From CAZKFA01 sp964551925 (GTDB lineage: Bacteria > Cyanobacteriota > Vampirovibrionia > LMEP-6097), in contig CAZKFA010000001.1 in the NCBI GenBank assembly GCA_964551925.1, positions 1 to 64,000 of the forward strand: a stretch of 64,000 nucleotides of DNA, given 5' to 3'. The notes under the pieces are model-generated. The model was not told where the DNA came from, did no database searches, and saw only the letters and a list, made by a program, of their open reading frames with translations. The position numbers were made by a program, and so were the translations under genes. Within the stretch, counting starts at the first letter, position 1. Each line of letters opens with the position of its first letter. Positions 58,795 through 64,000 of the stretch are shown here, piece by piece.

Positions 58795-58902
58795 ATTTTA
58801 GCATTAGACTTGTCCCCAAATGGCTTATAACGCAGTTATAAGCCATTTGGGGACAAGTCTTTAGAATTATTCTGAAAGCTACTAATATCTAACGGTTATA
58901 AT
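58795..58902. promoter_or_regulatory. Divergent nrnA/mazG promoter region
   Basis: TAAAAT for nrnA (minus strand, 58795-58800) and TATAAT for mazG (58897-58902, eight bases before its ATG) flank a perfect long palindrome. The nrnA -35 zone would lie inside the palindrome's left arm; the mazG -35 zone falls just past its right arm. Confidence 0.5.
58806..58860. repeat. Perfect palindrome with 26-bp arms and 3-nt loop
   Basis: The left arm 58806-58831 (starting AGACTTGTCCCCAAATGG) is the exact reverse complement of 58835-58860; the loop is GCA. The ends AGACTTGT/ACAAGTCT resemble the ends of the 61967-62216 element (GGACTTGT and ACAAGTCT). It sits between two divergent promoters. Confidence 0.9.
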
Positions 58903-58910
58903 ATAAATCA

Positions 58911-59744
58911 ATGAGCGAAGCCTTCGATAAATTAAACGAAACTATAGCTGCGATCCGTGATCCGCAGACTGGTTGTGTTTGGAATCTTAAACAAGATCAT
59001 AGTAGCCTTAAACGTTATTTACTTGAAGAATTATATGAAGTGCTCGAAGCGATAGATTCTTTAGATGCGACTACTGAGAGTTACTCTAACTTAGAAGAAG
59101 AGCTTGGTGATTTGCTTTTGCAAATAATCCTTCATTCTAAATTAGCTTCAGAGAAAGGATATTTTGATCTTGATGATGTCGCTCATAGATTGAACGAGAA
59201 GATGATCAAGCGTCATCCTCATGTCTTTGGTAAGGATAAGGCTGTAACTACTCAGGATGTCGATAAACATTGGGATAGAGAGAAGTCTAAAGAGAAATCA
59301 AGCCGTGAGTCTATCTTTGAAGGTATTCCGCGTGAGATGCCAGCACTCGCTCGTGCTTGGAAGATCTCTAAGAAAGCTGTTAAAGAAAGTTTTGAATGGG
59401 ATGAAGAATATAAATTATTTGATCAATTGAAATCAGAACTTGCTGAGTTAGATGAAGTGGTAACTCAGGCAAGAGCCGCTGGTAATGATCCTTACAAAGA
59501 TGGTTTTCTTGATGAGGCGCAGAGGCAGGCTGCTGAGCTTGAGCTTGGTGATATTTTATTTACTGTAGTCAACATTGCTCGTTGGTACAAGATTGACCCA
59601 GAGGATGCTTTGAGGCAAACTAACAATAAATTTGTGAAGCGTTTTGATGTGATGCAAAAACTTGCCAAGAAAAAGTTAAGTGAATATTCAATCGCTGAGT
59701 TAGAGGCTCTTTGGCAAGAGGCAAAGTGCAATATGCTAAAATAG
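58911..59744 (+). CDS. mazG: Nucleoside triphosphate pyrophosphohydrolase MazG
   Basis: MazG hydrolyses NTPs and aberrant nucleotides to monophosphates. The first all-alpha domain has EELYEVLEAID and EEELGDLLLQIILHSKLA with the metal-binding EExxD-type pattern, then KRHPHVFG and the hallmark W near DKHWDREK. The second domain repeats with ELELGDILFTVVNIARW. The length of 277 aa is the usual two-domain form. TATAAT ends eight bases before the ATG. argF begins four bases after its stop codon, so they form an operon. Confidence 0.93.
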   Translation: MSEAFDKLNETIAAIRDPQTGCVWNLKQDHSSLKRYLLEELYEVLEAIDSLDATTESYSNLEEELGDLLLQIILHSKLASEKGYFDLDDVAHRLNEKMIKRHPHVFGKDKAVTTQDVDKHWDREKSKEKSSRESIFEGIPREMPALARAWKISKKAVKESFEWDEEYKLFDQLKSELAELDEVVTQARAAGNDPYKDGFLDEAQRQAAELELGDILFTVVNIARWYKIDPEDALRQTNNKFVKRFDVMQKLAKKKLSEYSIAELEALWQEAKCNMLK

Positions 59745-59748
59745 TTAT

Positions 59749-60645
59749 ATGGCAAGCCATTTCCTTAGTATTCATGATGTTAGTAAGCAAGAGCTTACAG
59801 ATTTACTTAGCTCAGCAGAAACCCTAAAAGCCGAACTTAAACAAGGTAAGGATCAAACGCATTTATTGAGAAACAAAAATCTCGGTATGATTTTTGAGAA
59901 GCCGAGTCTTAGAACTCGTATTAGTTTTGAGGTTGGTATGTATCAACTCGGCGGACACGTGGTTGTGCTGGATGGTAATGAGATTAAAGTTGGTTCGCGT
60001 GAGACGCGCGCTGATGTCTCTCGAGTAATGTCACGCTACCTTGATGGTATCATGATAAGAACCTTTGGGCATGCGGGTTTGGAAGAGACAGCTAAATACT
60101 CATCAATTCCTATTATTAACGGTTTAAGTGATAGAGAGCATCCTTGTCAAACGCTTGCTGATCTACTTACTATAAAAGAAGCTTTTGGTAAATTAGAAGG
60201 ACTCAAAATTGCTTATATTGGTGATGGTAATAACACTGTAAGAAGTTTAATGCTTGCTTGTACTAAACTTGGCATTCACATACATGTCGCTTGTCCATTG
60301 GGTTATGAGCCTGGTGCTGAATATGATTCGGAATTCACCACTGTCTCTCATGGTGTCGGTGAAGCCGCGCAAGACGCGGATGTCATCTACACTGATGTCT
60401 GGTCAAGTATGGGACAAGAAAAAGAAGCACAGCAGAGAAGAGAAGCTTTTGCTGGTTATCAAGTGAATAAAGCACTATTAGAAGAATATCCTAAGAAGCA
60501 TGCGATAGTCTTACACTGTCTACCAGCACATCGTGGTGAAGAAATCACTGCTGAAGCTTTAGAGAGCCATGAAGAGACTATTTTGCGTCAAGCCGAGAAT
60601 CGCCTGCATACTCAGAAGGCTGTATTGCTTAAATTGCTTAGTTAG
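59749..60645 (+). CDS. argF: Ornithine carbamoyltransferase
   Basis: It makes citrulline from ornithine and carbamoyl phosphate in arginine synthesis. The carbamoyl-phosphate motif reads SLRTR (EKPSLRTRISFE) in place of the common STRTR. DREHPCQTLADLLTI gives HPCQ, and HCLPAHRGEEI the C-terminal ornithine site. The length of 298 aa is short but complete. It may share the mazG transcript; TAAAAT near the mazG stop could also give it a leaderless promoter. It overlaps thyX by eight bases at the 3' end. Confidence 0.93.
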   Translation: MASHFLSIHDVSKQELTDLLSSAETLKAELKQGKDQTHLLRNKNLGMIFEKPSLRTRISFEVGMYQLGGHVVVLDGNEIKVGSRETRADVSRVMSRYLDGIMIRTFGHAGLEETAKYSSIPIINGLSDREHPCQTLADLLTIKEAFGKLEGLKIAYIGDGNNTVRSLMLACTKLGIHIHVACPLGYEPGAEYDSEFTTVSHGVGEAAQDADVIYTDVWSSMGQEKEAQQRREAFAGYQVNKALLEEYPKKHAIVLHCLPAHRGEEITAEALESHEETILRQAENRLHTQKAVLLKLLS

Positions 60646-61423
60646 TAGAGCTTGCTTTAAGAGCTGCGAGTTTTGCCATTTCTTGAGCATCTTCGTCGCG
60701 CAGTTCTTGGAAACATTCAATTGCAATTGGGAAGCGATTCTTCACCAACTCTAAAGAAGCGTGAGCGTACTGTTGTATCTCCCACTGAGCTTCTTTTGGA
60801 GCGCGTAACATATACCAGTGCATAAAATTACGCAAATTGACTGTCGCGATAAATTCAGTATGTGAGCCGACCGGAAGCACTCCTCGAGCCTGTTCGCGGC
60901 AGACTCCGAGTTCTAATAATTCGTTATATGCTGTGATGGTTGCTTGAGCGGCACGATCATAAATCTCTGCTGCTTTAGCTTGATTAATGCTGACTGCTTC
61001 AACACTTGCTTGTTTGTTTTGCTGCGCTTGTTCACGAAACTCAGTCGGTTGATAAATAGTATTAGTGAACACTGTATAACGTGCAGAGATCTCGTTGAAT
61101 ACCCAGCATCTGTGCTTCATCCATTGGCGAGCGATATAGATTGGACACTTTACTCTAAACTTAAGTGAGTTCTGTTCAAATGGAGTCCAGTGTTTGTGTT
61201 TCGCCAAAAACTTGATTAGCTTCTTGTCGCGATCGGTTAGTTCTGTCGATTCGGAATTGTAAGAAACTCGAGCCGCATTAACTATCGATAAATCATCACC
61301 CATGCTGTCTATAAGTTCCATATAGCCAAGCACGCCAAGATCCGCAAATAAAGGATTGTCTTTGTTTGCAGTAACCTTACCGTTACCGTCTTTGAGTTCT
61401 ATGTCATCAGTTGTTTTAGCCAT
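60638..61423 (-). CDS. thyX: FAD-dependent thymidylate synthase
   Basis: ThyX converts dUMP to dTMP with FAD and methylene-tetrahydrofolate. The signature usually written RHRx7S reads KHRCWVFNEIS here, so the first Arg is Lys; ARYTVF follows. CREQARGVLPVGSHTEFIATVNLRNFMHW is also typical. The length of 261 aa is normal. TAAAAT (minus strand, 61431-61436) ends seven bases before the ATG, implying a leaderless mRNA. Confidence 0.93.
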   Translation of the reverse strand: MAKTTDDIELKDGNGKVTANKDNPLFADLGVLGYMELIDSMGDDLSIVNAARVSYNSESTELTDRDKKLIKFLAKHKHWTPFEQNSLKFRVKCPIYIARQWMKHRCWVFNEISARYTVFTNTIYQPTEFREQAQQNKQASVEAVSINQAKAAEIYDRAAQATITAYNELLELGVCREQARGVLPVGSHTEFIATVNLRNFMHWYMLRAPKEAQWEIQQYAHASLELVKNRFPIAIECFQELRDEDAQEMAKLAALKASSTN

Positions 61424-61430
61424 TGATATT

Positions 61431-61473
61431 ATTTTAGCATTATGGTGCTAGGGTTTATTATACACTGTATAGT
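61431..61473. promoter_or_regulatory. thyX -10 element and adjacent TACACTGTA palindrome
   Basis: TAAAAT on the minus strand (61431-61436) ends seven bases from the thyX start. About twenty bases upstream of it, TATACA/TGTATA around a central C (61457-61473) forms a palindrome of the window's repeat family, in the thyX -35 zone. Confidence 0.5.
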
Positions 61474-61560
61474 GAGGAATTCTGAGGTGTACGTAAATTC
61501 ACTAGACTTGCTTTAGGAGCTGTAATTTGGTGTTAAAATTTAGGTATACGGGGGTATAAT

Positions 61561-61962
61561 ATGATTGGAGAGGATGAAGTGATCTTCGATACTTATAAGC
61601 AAGTTAAGAAGCTTATGGCTGCTGGTGTTCCAGAGCCTCAAGCTGAAGCTCAAGTAGAAATTTTTATTCAATTTATAGACGGCAATTTGGCAACAAAAGT
61701 GAGTCTAGCTCAAGTTGCTGCTGATTTGAAGCGAGATATGAAGGAGCTTGAGGCTGGTTTGAAGCGAGATATGAAGGAGCTTGAGGCTGGTTTGAAGCGA
61801 GATATAAAAGAACTTGAAACCAATCTCAAGCACGATATCAAAGACTTAGATCTCAAAATAGAAAGTTTACGAATTAATCTAAGCAAAGAGATCACTATTA
61901 AGATGGGTGTGATGGCAGCGATCACTATTTCGGTGCTAGCGACTTTAATTAAACTTGGCTAG
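61561..61962 (+). CDS. Small coiled-coil membrane protein (DUF1640/CCDC90-like)
   Basis: The 133-residue protein resembles bacterial DUF1640-type proteins: a short head (FDTYKQVKKLMAAGVPEPQAEAQVE), a coiled coil, and a C-terminal membrane segment (MGVMAAITISVLATLIKLG). The coil contains 11-residue units (LKRDMKELEAG) repeated three times from near-identical 33-bp DNA units. GGGGG lies six to seven bases before the ATG and may serve as ribosome-binding site. Function is unknown; such small genes are often multicopy or mobile-associated. An inverted-repeat element starts five bases after its stop codon. Confidence 0.75.
   Translation: MIGEDEVIFDTYKQVKKLMAAGVPEPQAEAQVEIFIQFIDGNLATKVSLAQVAADLKRDMKELEAGLKRDMKELEAGLKRDIKELETNLKHDIKDLDLKIESLRINLSKEITIKMGVMAAITISVLATLIKLG
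61726..61812 (+). repeat. 33-bp tandem repeats in the coiled-coil gene
   Basis: Two identical 33-bp units (61726-61758 and 61759-61791) and a partial third encode LKRDMKELEAG. The identity indicates recent slippage. Confidence 0.85.
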
Positions 61963-61966
61963 AATG

Positions 61967-62216
61967 GACTTGTTGCGAAAATCGCCCATAGCTGCGTTGC
62001 GCTCGTCCTCAGAATTACGGGGGCTTCATTTAATATTGAAGCATTCAGTAAAATTGACCCCTGAACATTGACGGGTAGTCAACTCAGCTTCCTCGTCCTC
62101 GCAAGCCTTACGAGGGGATCGTTATCTACAATCTCGGCTAAGAATGGAAGCCCCCGGAGCATCAAGAATAATTGCTTTGCAATTATTCGCAGATAGAACG
62201 ATTTTCGCAACAAGTC
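61967..62216. mobile_element. 250-bp MITE-like element with 18-bp perfect terminal inverted repeats
   Basis: GACTTGTTGCGAAAATCG (61967-61984) is the exact reverse complement of 62199-62216. Inside are CGGGGGCTTC/GAAGCCCCCG (62018-62027 with 62147-62156) and GAATAATTGC/GCAATTATTC (62166-62175 with 62179-62188). It is GC-richer than the surroundings and has no gene. No obvious target-site duplication is visible. It fills nearly the whole 263-base gap between two convergent genes. Confidence 0.65.
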
Positions 62217-62225
62217 TAATATAAG

Positions 62226-62393
62226 TTACTTAGCAAACTTATTAAACATGACCATTTTAGTACTTTCTTGATTAACTTGTTTCTCGGCTTCACGCAGTTC
62301 GTCGATTTCCGTTGCCATTGCTAGAAGCTGCTCATTGATTAGCTTTGGGTCTATTTGCCAAGATTTGGCGTCGATAAATTGTAAGTCTTTCAT
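62226..62393 (-). CDS. 55-residue protein coupled to the edge gene
   Basis: The frame reads MKDLQFIDAKSWQIDPK through EIDELREAEKQVNQ to MFNKFAK. Its ATG overlaps the TGA of the upstream gene (ATGA), and AGGAG lies eight bases before it, inside that gene's last codons. It is charged and probably helical, with no signal peptide. I do not recognise it. The coupling suggests a partner of the 62390-64000 protein. Confidence 0.7.
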   Translation of the reverse strand: MKDLQFIDAKSWQIDPKLINEQLLAMATEIDELREAEKQVNQESTKMVMFNKFAK

Positions 62394-64000
62394 TGTTTGG
62401 CTCCTAAGTTTTGGAATAATTCTGTGATTGCATTTAAAATTCTCTCCAATATCGCAGTAAAATTAGCATCTTGAGATATGCTGCGCACTAGAGTTTGAGC
62501 TCGTGCTTGTTGGGCTTCTCTTGCTTCTTGTCTTTCAAGCTTACTAGCTTTGTTTGATACTGGTTGAGCAGAGATTTTCCAAGTAAAACGAGTAACTTCA
62601 CTTGCTAAATTGCCTTCAATATTATCATTAGCAGCTTTAACTTGACGATCTATCCAAAGTACTCTATCAGCTACTTTATCAATTTCTGTCAAACGATTAC
62701 CAGCACTGAATTGTGAATCAATGTGATTTAATCGGATCAATTCTACTGTTGGGTATCCACTAGTAAGATTTAATTCTTTACACATAAAATCAATTGCAAG
62801 ATTTTGGTAAGTTGAATTTTGAGTTTGTTTTGTTATTTTTTGATATAACCTTAAGACAGCTGCTGTCTTAAGATCATCATTATCACTTGATAGTAATTCG
62901 ATAATACTAGGATTAGCATCAATAACTCTACGCAGTAGATCCTGAGTGGGATTAGTGATTAGAGTTGTTGCATCAGCGTTTTTGATTGCTGTTAATTTAC
63001 TTAGTAATTGAGTATAATTTGCTCCGTCAAAAAGATTTGTAGTACCTGTGTTTCTTCCAAGAATATCGTCAGATATATTTTTTAAATGGTTCAAGGTGTC
63101 ACTTCTGATAACGTCAACCGTGCGAGAATTGATTGGATCATCAGGACATTGACTCTCATAAGAGCTAATAATTTGACTATGATAATGATTTTTTAATCCT
63201 TCAATGTCGGTTTTAATTTGAGCTAGAACACCTTCTACAAGAGTCTTTTGACTAGATTCATCCATAAAACGATCGATTTGTTTAGTGAGTCTTGCTTGTG
63301 GATCAAGAATGGTCGGGTGCTTGAGTATAGCTAACATTAACTGTTGTTGCTCGTCCGCTTTTCTTGCTTGTTGCACATCACCTTTTTGGAAGGCTGCAAT
63401 CTTTTGTGTTTGAAGATGTTTATAAGCATCTAAGAAATCTTTTATAGCCTCATGTTTGTCGCCTGTTATAAATTTATCAACGAATAAATCAAAAGTAAAA
63501 ATTTGTTTATTAGGAACAATAACAACTTTTTTAAAAGTACGATCAATAACTTCCGCGCCAAGCTTGACTGATGGTGGTACTGTAATGCCTCTTGCTATGC
63601 CGGTTTGTGCTATTAAGCGCTGAGCAGCAGCGGCTTGGAAAATAGCAGATCCGTTTCCTTCCGTTAATACTTTATTCTCTGCTTCTGATAATTTTGTACG
63701 TAATTCTTGTGTAGTTGCTTTATCAACTAAGACTAAACTATGCATGAAGGTCAATGCTAGTTCGCTATCACCAAGCATATGGTGAGCTTCTTTGACATCA
63801 AAATCACCAAACTTTCTGAAAGGTTCTAGCGCACCGATATCTATTAATTTCTCTGGATCATTCGTTGCATTATAAGCTACAATCGCATCAATTTTGGCAG
63901 GATCAAGCTTTGTTGTTTTTAAATATGCAGCAGTAGTTGCAATGGCAGCTTTTTTAATCTCTGGATCACCAGAGAGTAGTAATTCACGAAAAGCTTTAAC
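62390..64000 (-). CDS. Large helical protein of unknown function, N-terminus beyond the window
   Basis: The frame stays open to the right edge, so at least 536 residues of this protein are here and the start is outside. The visible part begins with HEAT-like helical stretches (FRELLLSGDPEIKKAAIATT, LLSSDNDDLKTAAVLRLYQ). It has no membrane segment in view, and a C-terminus rich in Arg, Glu and Gln (NKASKLERQEAREAQQARA). I do not recognise a family. An internal ATG at 63778 is not the start, because the upstream 74 codons are also coding in style. It is followed by the coupled 55-residue gene. Confidence 0.75.
   Translation of the reverse strand, partial: VKAFRELLLSGDPEIKKAAIATTAAYLKTTKLDPAKIDAIVAYNATNDPEKLIDIGALEPFRKFGDFDVKEAHHMLGDSELALTFMHSLVLVDKATTQELRTKLSEAENKVLTEGNGSAIFQAAAAQRLIAQTGIARGITVPPSVKLGAEVIDRTFKKVVIVPNKQIFTFDLFVDKFITGDKHEAIKDFLDAYKHLQTQKIAAFQKGDVQQARKADEQQQLMLAILKHPTILDPQARLTKQIDRFMDESSQKTLVEGVLAQIKTDIEGLKNHYHSQIISSYESQCPDDPINSRTVDVIRSDTLNHLKNISDDILGRNTGTTNLFDGANYTQLLSKLTAIKNADATTLITNPTQDLLRRVIDANPSIIELLSSDNDDLKTAAVLRLYQKITKQTQNSTYQNLAIDFMCKELNLTSGYPTVELIRLNHIDSQFSAGNRLTEIDKVADRVLWIDRQVKAANDNIEGNLASEVTRFTWKISAQPVSNKASKLERQEAREAQQARAQTLVRSISQDANFTAILERILNAITELFQNLGAKQ

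Noticed and set aside
61058..61080. AACACTGTATAAC within thyX as another copy of the TACACTGTA palindrome
   Set aside because: Only one arm matches and the residues fall in a conserved ThyX segment, so coincidence is more likely.
1..64000. tRNA, rRNA or tmRNA genes
   Set aside because: I scanned the gaps between genes and saw no cloverleaf or ribosomal RNA signature. A covariance-model search would be needed to exclude small RNAs fully.

Overview
This 64 kb window is gene-dense, AT-rich bacterial chromosome. It holds 54 supportable protein genes, one of which (62390-64000) runs off the right edge. I found no rRNA, tRNA, CRISPR array, prophage or transposase gene. The cell envelope looks Gram-negative: there is an LptF/LptG-type permease, an MlaE-type lipid permease, lipoprotein signal peptides and a CapD/FlaA1-type nucleotide-sugar dehydratase. 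Metabolism looks heterotrophic (acetyl-CoA synthetase, SucCD, glutamate dehydrogenase, peptide ABC components), with both an oxygen-type protoporphyrinogen oxidase and an oxygen-independent HemN. A FliA/WhiG-type sigma factor hints at a motility or developmental regulon. Gene content and the TIGR03960-type radical SAM/Rne neighbourhood would fit a non-photosynthetic Cyanobacteriota (Melainabacteria-like) or a related deep lineage. That placement is inference and weak; a ribosomal-protein tree would settle it.

Layout. 1-6.3 kb: RluA-type pseudouridine synthase, an overlapping aminotransferase/aldolase-methyltransferase pair, gdhA and an msrAB fusion. 6.3-15.7 kb: a giant repeat protein with a GDPH motif, recA, then a minus-strand run rpmF-permease-DoxX-binding protein-uvrC. 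15.8-24.3 kb: SIMPL-domain protein, hemY-type oxidase, SDR, serA, KimA-like transporter, coaBC and an orphan protein. 24.4-37 kb: hisC, capD-like gene, SCP2 protein, sucCD, secA, FliA-type sigma, mlaE and acsA. 36.9-44.4 kb: a minus-strand housekeeping run, radical SAM-rne-folC-hemN, plus rpsJ. 44.5-53.4 kb: envelope proteins, queuosine-precursor-type transporter, dihydroorotase-family protein, an FtsH-like protein with a broken zinc motif, NadR-like ATPase, ilvB and lptF-type permease. 53.4-64 kb: serS, rsmE, a protein with a near-perfect eight-residue repeat, nrnA-type phosphoesterase, mazG, argF, thyX, a coiled-coil membrane protein, and a two-gene unit of unknown function at the edge.

Three genome-wide habits stand out. 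First, about two dozen genes have a Pribnow-like hexamer that ends only 6-9 nt before the start codon, implying leaderless mRNAs; Shine-Dalgarno sequences are seen mainly on operon-internal genes and a few long-leader genes. Second, convergent neighbours repeatedly overlap at their 3' ends by 8-28 nt, leaving no room for classical terminators. Third, palindromes and inverted-repeat elements are common and often sit on or beside stop codons. They include a short family with a TACA(C/G)TGTA core, a 26-bp-arm perfect palindrome between nrnA and mazG, three elements of 129-250 bp with long inverted termini, and a REP-like palindrome translated in frame inside coaBC.

The most novel-looking proteins are the octad-repeat protein (55927-57240), the GDPH/37-residue-repeat protein (6280-9135), the HEXXXH FtsH homologue (47898-49793) and the aldolase-methyltransferase plus aminotransferase pair (1285-3920).
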